DNA from: Trichoplax adhaerens
Taxonomy: Eukaryota; Placozoa; Uniplacotomia; Trichoplacea; Trichoplacidae
Reading direction: 5' to 3'
NCBI RefSeq assembly: GCF_000150275.1
Contig: NW_002060944.1
Location: 1,288,911 to 1,352,910 of the forward strand
DNA: 64,000 nt
This document shows positions 35,702-47,099 of this stretch, in pieces (positions within the stretch are counted from its first letter, which is position 1; each line of letters begins with the position of its first letter). A model generated the notes under the pieces. The model saw only the letters and a list, made by a program, of their open reading frames with translations, searched no databases and was not told the origin of the DNA. The position numbers and the translations under genes are program-made.

Positions 35702-37313
35702 TATTTTAATCTTAACAAGTCTTGGTATTTATGTATTTTTTAGATATCAAACTTCAAATTTTAATATAATTTATTTAAGTTATTAGATTATATGATTTTA
35801 TTTCTATCAGAATGATGAAATAACAGTCGTAAAATATTGAAAGAATATGTATGACTAAGTGGCTTTGCTATAATTTTACCTTTTATTTTAAATTAAAAAT
35901 GCTATGGCTATCGATACTGTAAAGTTCGTTTAAAAATATTCATGCTAATAGCAAATTTTATTTCTAATATGATGACTAACTAAAATATGGATACTCTCCA
36001 TTGATAAATTTGTATTATAGTAGGTTAATCATTAAGAAAATATGATTACGTGTCTAAGAGTTGTACATTGCTTCAAAACAAATTTTGTCGTAATTCTCAT
36101 GTTATTTATTCCATATCAATCTTTCGATACAAAATTTTAACGGAAAGTGATTTCGATACCTTTTTGCGGGTGTATAGTGGTACCATTTGATGTAAAAAAA
36201 TGCGAACTGCAGGAAATTGCGCTTTCTAATCTTGTTCATGTAAGATCGAAGAATTCGTACAGTATTGCATTTAATACTGTAGATAGAATGATTGCATCGG
36301 ATAGTTCATTAGTTTTTAATTTTGCATATTTGATTGCAATTTCGGACGAAATGAGACCATATGCTCGTATATCCTCTACTGATTCTAAGTCATAATCTAT
36401 GGATCATTAAATAAATCTATATTGCCTAGTCATTTACAGCAGCTAAGAAATTATATTACTTTTTAAGCTATTTGAAAATATTATTTCCACTTCAATTGAA
36501 AAATCTCGAGTCTCCCAATGCTTTATTTCAACTAAAGGCACTATGCTCTCCATAATATTACGTATGGAAAAGTGATTCGCTATTTAGAACTGAATAATAG
36601 CGTTAGACTGATAACTTAAAGCCAAATCTGTATTAATTATGGTAATATTAAATCTGTTTCTGCCAATAATATAATATAATTATAGCTATTTACTTATATA
36701 TTTAATTTAAACTTTTATAGCAATTGACTATTGCCTTTTCGATAGTCTATGCATAATAATAGCTGTAAATGATGCTCAGCTATACCCGTCTTCAAATAAT
36801 TTCATAGCATGGCTACAAAATGTACTATGTTATATTAGTAATCCTGTCATATGTAAGCAAAAGTGTTGCTAATTGAACTGCAATTTATTGTAGATAAGTA
36901 TGTGATAGTTATAGTATATTGATATTGTAACGAGAAAATGTTATGACATGCTTTAATTTAACGATAGCAAACTAACTTAATGATATCTCAAAGTTCTACA
37001 TGGTTGCTACTTTTAGGATGACGATTCTAATATTGTTCAAGAATATTCATCATATTAGAAAGTGGTATTTTATGGTATGCTTTTTAAATTGAGATTACTT
37101 CAATTGTACATATGATATGCAGTAAAAATTATTGCGATTCGCGATCACATTAAAAGAATTAATAAAAATTTGCTATGTCATCTGTCTTTAATATTTTCTT
37201 TGCTGCTCGATGAGGTATTTCCAACCATAATTATCACGAATCGCTACTGGTAAGTAGCCTTTATAACCGGTATTAGTGCAAACATATACCGATATGTTTA
37301 GATATTAAAGTAA
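35702..37313. other. Intergenic; one frame open on both strands at 36147-36395
   Basis: The 249-bp stretch 36147-36395 is open over its full length on the plus strand. On the minus strand it is open from an acceptor-like CCATAG to a TGA, reading a helical segment with SSEIAIKYAKLKTNELSDA. It is GC-richer than its surroundings. I recognise no family and cannot join further exons. The rest looks like plain AT-rich spacer. Confidence 0.3.
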
Positions 37314-37318
37314 CATTA

Positions 37319-37758
37319 TGTCACAAACCAGCTTCGTGACGAGGATAACGTAAAACAAATCTCCAAATTACCATAGTCTCTGGGATTCAGTATCCCTTAA
37401 CTACCTCACAAGAATTTAGACGCCTTTGCTTCTACGTTAAAGCAACTATACAATTGAGAACTACTTTATTTAACTATCAGACGGGCTTATATACCCTTCT
37501 ACAGCAGCTAACATTCACGAGTCATCTTATAAAAATACTTAGGTGAAAACATCTACTAACTAATTTTCACAGTCGGACTACAATATGTTCATGCACAGAA
37601 TCATTTCAGTGCACATTACAGCACAGCATTAAATTTACTGTAACACATTTATAATTAAAGTAATTCCTACTGTAAGTAACTAGTTGTAATATATTATCAC
37701 TATATTATATTAACCAAACTTAGATGGCTATTTCTTCACGGTAGTTCTTACCGTGACA
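37319..37758 (-). mobile_element. Solo LTR of the same Ty3/gypsy-like family, copy 2
   Basis: This 440-bp element matches copy 1 (18971-19404) end to end in inverse orientation. It has TGTCAC and GTGACA termini and its own perfect 5-bp duplication CATTA (37314-37318 and 37759-37763). On the minus strand the TATATAA box (37487-37493) and AATAAA (37465-37470) are kept. The different duplication shows an independent insertion. No internal retrotransposon genes lie beside it. Confidence 0.82.
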
Positions 37759-37763
37759 CATTA

Positions 37764-38660
37764 ATACAGTATAATACGATGTTATGTGAGGATTGCGAAT
37801 AGCCTAGATTTTTATCGCGATCTCCTTACTTGCTCTATATCGGCTCAGTTTGTTTAGTTAGTACACTGAAATGTTTTTAACAGTTCTGAATTATTTAAGT
37901 TAGAATATGAAGTTATATAAAAGTATTTAGGAAGTTTGTGAAACGGCTCATAGTGTAATCTACACTATCAAATGATATAGTCATTCAATACGGTTTTGGT
38001 CATAATTCTCCCTTTGGCAAATATGCAATCTTCAGCGTACACATTTTGAATTCCTGAGATATTAGGCTATTAAGAGGAAGCATAATGAAATAGCAAAGTA
38101 GACCTATTCTTTATTTATACTTAAAAATAATATAAGTAATACGATTTCTGTAGTTATCTTGTTACATTTTCAGAAAACGAATGTAAGATATTGCAAAAGA
38201 TATGGATTAAATCAAAGTAATCATAACTAAGGTATGAACCTTACAGGGGTTACAATTAAAAATAGATTACGTATACGTTTATAGTAATAATACTTTATAG
38301 ATTTAACTTCGAAGAGTATATAGTGACTCAAATATAAGCAATTATTACCTATTGCAATTATCGTAATTTACGTTAACAGGTTGTAACATCAGATAGGACT
38401 CGAAAAAGTCATGCATGCGCGTTTACACAACTTTCGAACATATTTACCAACAAATTTAATGATAGGAGATATACGTATAATAGTAATCGATGAGATAGAT
38501 AGCAGATATAAGATATTTCTTTTAAAGGACGTATTCATAAATTCTCATCTAATTAAATTAATATACGTTATAGGATAAACTCAAGCATACAACGTTATGC
38601 TGCTATTAGGTAAATGAATCCTAATTCTGTACAATATTATATATGTTATCAATAAGTAAA
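37764..38660. other. Spacer 3' of GOSR2
   Basis: AT-rich DNA between the solo LTR and the GOSR2 stop codon. It should contain the GOSR2 3' UTR. I saw no further coding exon or repeat. Confidence 0.4.
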
Positions 38661-41600
38661 TTATGTTAGATACTTTATGATCACATACATAAACAAGCAG
38701 CACACTATAACTCCAGCGATAAATATCCTGTAATCCTATACAAAAATTTAAAATAGAAAATTAAACGAAATATTTATGTGTTAGATGTCATAGAGTAATC
38801 ATAACTCTTTCAAAAGGTGATAGTGTAGAAAGCAATAGTTAATCATTAACAAAAGTACCAAGATAAAAATATTTACCATTACCGTTGAATCCAATAAGAT
38901 GTAATGACAATACAACGGTAATGCCAACATCACTTAAAAAAATAGAGGAATTTTAAGGTATCGTTTTGTACGTTACCTGAGCAGCTCGTTTATTGATCAT
39001 TCTCATGACGGTCGTGGATAATCCTAACGTATTGCCGATATCTAATAACCTTTTATGGGTATTCTAGTAGGTAGTGATGGATGCATAATCAGAATTTAGC
39101 GAAGCATTCTTTTATATCATGCTAATTAAGTACAGTTACAATTATCACAGCGGTAAAATAATAACGCGATAGCATTATTTACTTTTAATTAAATTTTCAG
39201 GGCGCAGAATTGAGTTAAATAGAGTGATATAAATTTTTGGAAAATAGAGAAATCAGCAGATTGAATATTACTGTATCTACCTTTAGAATGCTTTTTTGGT
39301 TATTAATATCCGACATGATATTTGCACCAGAAGTAAGCAAATCGTCCATTTGTCGATTTGCATTTGTCAGTGATCGATTATGTAATAAAGAATTGTCCAT
39401 ATCGATAGCTGTCTCTTGCTGAAATGGATAGAAAGGATAATGTAATCTGCTTATTACTTAATTACCTAACTGAGATGTACGGTAATAATGAAAAGACTAC
39501 GTTGAAAAAATATTATAACTAAGCTAAATACATACATTGGTTTTATAGTCTTGGGATAAGAGTTCTTCTCGCTCTCTAGCCTCTCGCTGCTAGAAATATA
39601 ATAATAAGAAAAGATGTTAGAAAATTATTGAAGAAGAATGGTAATGATTTTATAAGAACCCATTTATTGCAATTAAAATGACAAATTGAGAACAGGGCCC
39701 ATTCATTTTATTGCTATTAACTTAAAGAAGATCTACCTTTGTTTCTTTAGCTTGAAGATATTGATTATATCCAGATTGTAAGTGTTTGTAATCATATACC
39801 ACTTGATCTATTCGGCTATCATAAGAGATGAATTTGAGGTTACAATTATCTTATCAAGAATAGCTTTAATACGGTTGAAATTATCAGGGATTCGATTTGA
39901 CTAAGCTACGATTATTTGCAGATGTCTGCATATTACTAACTTGGAGATAATACGAGAATAATATTAACAATTTTATTATAATTATTGATAACTGGATATT
40001 AGGCCAATCCAGAAAGCGCATAATTTAAAATTATCATGCTTAGATAATTCCATATCATCCTATATTACACTATCGTCAATCCTTTAAGTTTTTAACCGTT
40101 ATTTAAACTTGGAGGGACTAATGATAATGTAATTGTCACGATATTAATTCTTGTTATGTGCAAATTAATTTCTAGTTGGATGTGATAATGGACTATGACA
40201 TGATTATGTTTATTATGATATTTAATTTAGCACCAACCTTACTCATTATTGAGTTATTATTAATTTTGAGTCTCTTAAATGATTTAGTAGTGCGGATTCT
40301 CTAGGTCTTAATTGATCGTTAATTGACTTATATTAATTAAGGTTGTCTACTGTTAGATTCTATAATGTGTTATATTATAAATTTATCTTTCATTCTAATA
40401 CTAATGTAAGTAAAATTGTAGAACCGGCATATTTCAACAATGCCCCATTAGTTTATGGCAAATGTATACAAGCTAATGTAACGTTTTGATTGCTCAGTTA
40501 CTATCTCTTCGTTGTACACGAAGGTTCATACTATTTGTATATATACACTTAGAATAAAGACTCTTAAAAAGCTTAACAAACTTCTAGCCACTTATAGTAC
40601 TTGTGAGACAGTAGTCAGTCTAATTCAGAGTATTACTTTATCTCCTTAGTTGGTAGGAGCTCGCTAGGTAGCTAGTAAAATAGTTTAGTCGGATCACAAA
40701 GACAAATTTGTGACAGTAATATAGCAAGATATGGAATTGTCTAAGATTGACATTTTTTAACATTCTGCAATCTGATCCGGCCTACTGGATATGTTCTAGA
40801 CGCATACGTGTATCTAAATAAATTCAGTTACTATATACAGAGCAGATATTAAGGCAAAAGTTTTACTCTCTCTAAATGATATCCAGTTCCCCAAATTTTA
40901 GAGCAACGGTAATTAAAATTTGGAACTATGTATGTGGTTAGACAGTAGCGGTATAGTAATGTTTGTAATGGAAATTAGAATTGGCGATAGTACTTCGTCT
41001 CATAGGGATATACTGTATGATTGCCATTATACTTTTAAACTTCGGAACTGGCTTTATTACAGGCTTACTAAAATGCTATAGTCAATTAATATATAGATGG
41101 CTAATCTATCCATTGTAACAATTATTACAATCGGTGCAGGATAATTATTAATCAGTTATTAGAATTACTGTATCAAATCCATTCCTTACTATTTTACATT
41201 TTGGCGTTGAGCTGCAGGCAACTTGGAAACTTGAATTTGTAATTTTTCACAATTTGTGGATAATTGCTGGAGTCGGCAAGTAATGCCATTTTCACTAACT
41301 GATTTAATAATCCAAGAGTGAGATCGAGTTTTATACCCACAATCGTATGATCATAAGACAGTATATCGATTGATTAAATGTGGCTAACAATATCATTACG
41401 CGAATAAGGAATTATTTGACTAAATAGGAGGGCAACATCACTTAGTACGACAACTGACGACGCAATCAATTTCCTATAGATAGCTACATAGCCATGGAAA
41501 TAGCAATAAAATTGTTGTGTACACATGATACAATAGTTTACTATCACTAGATACCTTTGGCTTGCTCATCGTCTTGGTAGGCAATTTGCTGAAGATAACT

Positions 41601-41999
41601 TTGAATTTCATGGATTAATCTATGATCGACACGTATAATAATGTAGAGTTAGTCCAATCACTTATTCGGAAACATTCCTACGAATCATTTACTTTACAAC
41701 TTAGCTATATCAAAGATAAAACTAGTGGAATTGTTGGAGTAGTACCAATATACCTATAGTATTGAATCATAAAGTAAACGATACTTTAAGAGATAATTCT
41801 ATACAAATTTGTATAGAAATAGCTGATAAGGTATAGGAAACATTTTAACTGCGATACAGTGATCTAATCTCTCAAGTCTCAATTTCAATATATGTCTGGA
41901 TAGTGTCACCATCATAACCATAATAAATAGCAATTTCCCCTTTGGTTTTAGAGCGTATAAAAACAAATACCTATTGGTTTGATTTAGTAGAATATCCAT
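38661..41999 (-). CDS. GOSR2: Membrin, Golgi SNAP receptor complex member 2 (Qb-SNARE), 8 exons
   Basis: Membrin is the Qb-SNARE of the ER-to-Golgi fusion complex. Minus-strand exons in coding order: 41999-41971, 41619-41555, 41298-41190, 39815-39737, 39589-39536, 39418-39281, 39063-38977, 38735-38661; 636 nt, 211 residues plus TAA (human: 212), every junction in phase. Landmarks: MDILLNQTNRLIHEIQSYL at the N-terminus (human MDPLFQQTHKQVHEIQ), a helical N-terminal half (about 10-95), QREAREREELLSQ (95-107), then the SNARE motif (about 120-185) with MDDLLTSGANI and the zero-layer glutamine at about residue 153 (NNQKSILK). LGLSTTVMRMINKRAAQ is followed by one membrane anchor (about 191-208) ending KYLT. 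The gene runs opposite to the GABA-B-type receptor. The longer minus-strand frame over exon 1 is a shadow. Confidence 0.95.
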
Positions 42000-42417
42000 G
42001 GCTGCTATGGATTGATAAATGAAGCTCAGAATGCAAGCGAAGATGTTGTAAATGTCAATCAGAAGGAATAATCGAATGGCTTGCGATGAAAATTTCTCCA
42101 ACTTGCCAATTGCCCATCGATCGATCTTGCAATGGAAAAGTGCCACGATTGCACTACAGTGCGTTGTTGTTACAGTAGACAATATTTATAGTACTGTAGG
42201 TTTTTAGTAATGCTATTCCATTCAGTTTATCGTTGGCTATACTGAAAGCTGTATTTAGAGTTCATTAACGGCCATGGTATGGAAAGCAGTTGATTGATAT
42301 GGGAACTTTGGACTGTAACACCCCTACTGTACACTGTACCGTATAGTACAGTACTTCGCTGAAAGCTGTTACGTGGTTGATTTAAAAGACAAAAAATTCC
42401 CATCCTATCTAAGGTAT
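42000..42417. promoter_or_regulatory. GOSR2/tRNA-Leu intergenic region with ACTGTAC palindromes
   Basis: This 418-bp gap separates the divergent GOSR2 and tRNA-Leu genes, so it should hold the GOSR2 promoter. At 42325-42354 it contains CTACTGTACACTGTACC and TAGTACAGTAC, the same word family as the arrays upstream of RRS1 and LAMTOR2, about 65-90 bp before the tRNA. No TATA box is obvious. Confidence 0.45.
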
Positions 42418-42539
42418 GTCAGGATGGCCGAGCGGTCTAAGGCGCCAGACTCAAGACTCAATATGTCTTCTCGTAATATAGCGCGAGAGAGAATTCTGGT
42501 CCACGTATGTGGGCGTGGGTTCGAATCCCACTTCTGACA
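42418..42539 (+). tRNA. tRNA-Leu(CAA): tRNA-Leu with CAA anticodon and a 38-nt intron
   Basis: The sequence begins GTCAGGATGGCCGAGCGG and ends CCCACTTCTGACA; the acceptor stem GTCAGGA/TTCTGAC pairs, with one G-T pair. A-box (TGGCCGAGCGG) and B-box (GGTTCGAATCC) internal promoters are intact. The anticodon arm is CCAGA-CT-CAA-G, then an intron at 42456-42493 placed one base after the anticodon (the canonical site), then T-TCTGG. The anticodon CAA is at 42452-42454. A long variable arm is present, as expected for leucine. Confidence 0.96.
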
Positions 42540-43753
42540 GGGCCTAATTTTTTTTCCCATTCCTTGCTATGAATGCCTCTGTCCTTTTTGATGAATTATT
42601 AGTCGCTAGTCAACTCCGTGTTGTCATTCTTTCCTCCGTGAATATGATAAAAAAAACTTTCAAACTAACTACAGTAAGCAGTACATATTCCAGTTTTCGA
42701 CCTCACAGGAATAGGGATACTTGGAGGAAAATTCTTACAGCAAATCCTGGCTGGGCCTGTGAGCTTGACGAGCTGTATAGCGTCCCTTTTTGTACTTTGA
42801 TTACTGTATGGTGTACTCGGTAACTAACCATAACTCAACGAGTTAACGTAATGATTCAATTCTATTTTCTGTCTTATGATTGCTGGTACACAATGCTTGC
42901 CGAATCCCTATGTGCAAGTCAACAATTCCCGATGATGACTAGAGGAGAATTCTGCATCAAAGTAATGCACTCAAGCTACTGGACTGTGTGTACTACTTTG
43001 TATACTGTACTGTACTGTACTACAGGGTACAGTGCAGTAGCTGCTCGGTCAATAATTCTCATTGTTGGCAAAACTTTGGCGAAATAATGTATTAGAATTT
43101 TTTACAGTAATAGAGGATTATTATATATGTACACTTAGAAGAAGGTCTCTAGTGATTAGTTACGGAGTCAAACAAACCCCTTATTGGACGTATAATATTA
43201 AAATTGATGTCGAAGACACGATCTCTATTTCGACAAAATTGGCCATTTTATAGGCTACGTACTATTACAGCCTACTACCGTCAGTAGTCATTAAAGGAAT
43301 CATTCTGCTATACTGTACTGTATGAATTGCACAGTTTGCAGTACAGTGCAGGGTGGAAGGGTGGACGGGCTAATATTTATGGATTTTTGTGAAAATGAAA
43401 TATACTGTATTACAAATTTGATCTTATAACAGATTTCGTATCAGTCGATAGAGAAAGAGTTGATTTACATGAATCCGCCATTAAAATACTTGTACAACGT
43501 TAGTACATTTCTTCGTAATTACTCATTAAAGAACGAGAATTGCTACAGTACAAAGTAAAAATGAATTTTGACAGTGTACAGTACATTACATTCTCAACTA
43601 TACAGTGTACTGTACAGTATGTTAGAAAATTCGGGAAGCTTGATATTGCAGGCCGCATTAACTTTCCTTTACTGTTAATAAATTATTTGGGTGGAAATCG
43701 TATTTGGATCATCTTTTCATTGGATTCCACAATTTTAGAGTTGATTAGCAGCT
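42540..43753. other. tRNA-LAMTOR2 spacer with palindrome clusters and unrecognised ORFs
   Basis: ACTGTAC/GTACAGT words cluster at 43001-43037, 43311-43352 and 43571-43619, the last about 135 bp before the LAMTOR2 ATG. An 84-codon plus-strand frame at 42569-42823 starts with a good ATG 30 bp after the tRNA and ends in a TAA. It has no recognisable family, though it contains a plausible intron (donor GTAAGC at 42683). A second frame (43062-43253, +) is weaker. Confidence 0.45.
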
Positions 43754-44874
43754 ATGAATGATTATGATAATGAAGTATCATCGCCTTGTATGCTTAAAAC
43801 CAAAGTTTTACACGAAATTTTGAATGAAGCTCACAGTTCTGATATCGTTGGAATTGTGTAAGTACGAGAACATAGTAAGCGTAATATTGTACTTGGTTAA
43901 ATGTCTTGTTCAACAGCAACTTTTTTATTTTATCTTATGTGTACTTCTGGCGAAATAGGATAGCCATAGTGATTTGTGAATTCATTTCATCAAGTTTAAA
44001 ATGAAGTATTGATTAAGATATTCAAATGCCTATACTGATTCATGAGTTCATTTTAATCTTGTTTTAAATTGATTATTGATTGAGATTTTCAATCTTGAAA
44101 CTGTGATATTAATCTTTTGCAGCCATGGGTAGTTCATTACCATCACGTTTAAAAGGAATGATAGTGTATAGTTAATGAATTAGGCATTGCTGTATAACAC
44201 GAAACATATTAATATTCTGTCTGTTTATAGGCTTATGACATTAGAAGGATCATTAGTTGCTTATACCAATCGAAATACAGATGAAGATTCAACTTCCTCT
44301 GCAGCTATTGCATCAAATATTTGGTCCTCCTATGTACACCTAGGTCAAATGGTATTGTATTCTGATGACTTAGACATGATTATGATCGATGGAAAGGTAT
44401 AGCACAAAAATTTTTCATTGTTAATTTAATTTGTTTTACACCTAAACGATGATAGAATGGCCACGAATGCATCTTTCCCGATAGCATTATGATCAGTCCA
44501 ACTTATTTCTGATATTAAAATAATGGGTTATAACTGTAGGATGGTCAGGTTGTCATCTCTAACGCTGCCAACATGTTGTTATGCATATTTGCCAAGCCTT
44601 CGGCCGCTATGGGTTTAATTAAAGCAAAGGTTAAGAAATGCAGGCCTTTTTAAACCAAGAGATTGATGAAATTGTTATTATTATAAATTTATGGTCTAAA
44701 TTTCTAAATTATTTAACAAGATTATCTATGAATATTTACAGTTGCATATAGTTGTAATCGTGATATCTACGACGTAAGTTTTACTAACATTACTGTTTTT
44801 ATATCTTACTGTAGGCACAAATACTTTGCCGCCATCTAGATAAGCCTTTAAGAAGCTTAAAACAGCAAGGGTAA
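43754..44874 (+). CDS. LAMTOR2: Ragulator complex subunit LAMTOR2 (p14, roadblock domain), 4 exons
   Basis: LAMTOR2 pairs with LAMTOR3 in the Ragulator scaffold that holds Rag GTPases and mTORC1 on late endosomes and lysosomes. Exons: 43754-43857, 44231-44396, 44540-44629, 44815-44874 (420 nt, 139 residues plus TAA, in phase). Roadblock/LC7 signatures: LEGSLVAY, AAIASNIWSSY, DGQVVISNAANMLLCIFA, MGLIKAKAQILCRHLDKPL; each aligns with the human protein without gaps of note. Start: two in-frame ATGs exist. The one at 43790 gives MLKTKVL, matching human MLRPKAL, and a 127-residue protein (human 125). The first ATG, at 43754, adds 12 residues and follows an in-frame stop. I give the first; the second is as likely. 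ACTGTAC palindromes lie just upstream. Confidence 0.95.
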
Positions 44875-46427
44875 TAATCGTCCATTGCAATATCGATCAT
44901 TGATCAGTCTTGGTATGACGAACAACTAGTGATCATGTTTCTACTGAATAGCTATTAAATATTATTGTGTAAATTTACTTATGATTGAAATAACTTTTAA
45001 AGAATTTTCTTGCATTATATAATTATTATTACTGCACGGCGTATAAGTTTTTGTTAGTAAGAAACCCGTTCAGGTAATTAGCTAAATACATTTTTCGTGA
45101 CAATGTATTGAAGATAACCATGATTATCATTAACTGTTGATTTTAGACACTAGATCAAAATAGCTTCGGTACAATAAGCTATTTTTTTCTTTACCTGTAT
45201 GATATTGTAAAGTTATAATATTCTGTATAATAAAGGAAGCTGACTATTCATAATTTTCCTGATGTTGTTTAACAAAAATGAGCGATGGAAATTGTCGTAG
45301 TGAAAAGATGTCGCTAATTTAAATTTATAATTTTATGTTTACTCAAGCATTAATGAATAAATATAAATTTTATTTGCGGCATGTCTGAATGGAAGTAGTG
45401 CTTTACTCTAAACGAACGCATTTAATCGTTTCCATTCCATCAACTGCAAGTGCAAGTTTTACTACCTTGGTTACTCTCATTGGCTTAGTTACTATATGAA
45501 GTCAATATTTTATGCTCTAAATGTCTGCAACTTTTTTAGTGTGTCATACGAGAATTGACCTACTTACATATTTCTAGATTAATAATTCTTTTAATTCTGG
45601 AATACTAGTACCGTCTCCATACTGCAATTACTCATAAATCTTCTAACTTCCTATCCATACAATCATGAATACGTATATACCTGTTTTGCATGGTATATTT
45701 TATCGATCAATAATTATAGTTATCGGATCTGCAATGTTTATGTCCAATAAATTATTTAAGAGAACATGATTAAAGTAAAATTTGGATTCTTGTAATTTCT
45801 GCCTTGGCTGAATATTCTGCTGGTCTAGGAGCAGATACTATTTCTTACCGACAACTTTTGCTTTTATGAAATTAGATCAATTAGCATATTTTTGCGGCAA
45901 TAGCGTCCCATTTGAAAGATAGTAATGTAGGTGAAAATCCTTCCTGTATTCCATTCTTATATATTACAATACGCTATGTTTGATTCGTACATGCTAAAAG
46001 ATATGCCTTTTATGTATCGTACAGTACAGCTTTGCATCCTTACAAATTATACATCTAGTTTTATTTTCTGACTTGATTAATTTATTTCATTAGCGATATC
46101 AATCATAGTTATCTATTTCTGCATCCTAAACTTCTCTCTACAGAATTCTCTAACGTAATATTTAAATAGAATCTTGAGAACTTAAAGCAGCGTTAAAGCT
46201 ATATAAATAAAATATAGCCGCCTAAATCAGCAATATTGTTACCAATAGCAATTGTAAATGAAGCAGTTATAACTTATAGGATATTAGTTACCGATGACGA
46301 ACTAGAGACTGAAATAGCAAAAAACTTAATATGTTCATAGATACCAAGTAAAGCTACTAATTATTAAATCATGGCATTTTTCGCTACCCAGCTGTTGACT
46401 TCAAAAATACTGTTATCAAGATATAAA
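44875..46427. other. Intergenic, no gene supported
   Basis: AT-rich spacer 3' of LAMTOR2. A possible LAMTOR2 poly(A) signal AATAAA is at 45229-45234. A 36-codon hydrophobic frame near 45391-45500 (+) is open but unrecognised. Nothing else was seen. Confidence 0.4.
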
Positions 46428-46859
46428 ATGAGCAATGACATATTTTGCGATCGGTTTGAACGATTGATGTTGTCTTGCTGTCCTAAGTAACCCGAAGTGG
46501 TTGCTTCTAAATGGTACAACAGATTTGCATATGACTGTATTAATTACTGGCATAAATACTATATTGACATTGTTCAGAATGCTATTAATTCAATATCTGG
46601 GTCCCTTTATTACAATGCTCACAGGATTTGAGACAAAACGACGGAAATATTACACAAAGTTGATATCGCTCTGCTAGTTGACAACCGAGAGTATAGCGAT
46701 CAAAACAATTCACCTTAGCTTCAGGTGTACGCTATATTGGCTACGATCGCTGTCGTTGTTTTCTTAATTAATAATCATTGTAGTATATTATATTCCGGAG
46801 ATTGCCTACGGGGAGGTCAAAGTAGAATGCATATAAATATAAACAAAATTCGTAAGTAA
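46428..46859 (+). pseudogene. Possible decayed gene: one frame with three internal stops
   Basis: From an ATG at 46428 a single frame runs 143 codons to a TAA at 46857, broken only by stops at 46488, 46629 and 46716. About ten would be expected at this base composition. The blocks look protein-like: ASKWYNRFAYDCINYWHKYY, HKVDIALLVDNREYSDQ, and a hydrophobic helix VYAILATIAVVVFLI near the end. No family is recognised. It might also be several exons of a live gene, but no in-phase GT/AG set removing the stops was found. Confidence 0.3.
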
Positions 46860-47099
46860 GATTGACCTTCTACCTCTGAGAATGATGACTATATTAATAG
46901 ACTAGTATAAATTACTAGTGACGTAAGGATCACTGCTTCCATTTTGAATTGAAAAACGAAGAAGTTGTTAATGCAAAGTACGGTAAGAAGCGGTAACCCT
47001 TATTATTTTTAATATTATATGCCACACCATTTGCAGTGATATATTCACTATATTATTTTCTATCGATATAACGTACCCGTTGGGAAATAGGTTTTCCAC

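Noticed and set aside
18971-37758. Calling the 434/440-bp pair a DNA transposon (MITE) with TGTCAC inverted repeats
   Set aside because: TG...CA ends, 5-bp duplications, and a TATA box followed by AATAAA in the same order fit solo LTRs better; the shared inverted part is only six bases plus local hairpins.
18971-37758. Reading the two LTRs as the ends of one 18-kb retrotransposon
   Set aside because: They are in opposite orientation, have different target duplications and enclose an intron-containing receptor gene rather than gag-pol.
41799-42182. 127-codon minus-strand ORF at the GOSR2 5' end
   Set aside because: Only 29 nt of it (41971-41999) is GOSR2 exon 1; the rest is 5' flank and intron 1 that happens to be open.
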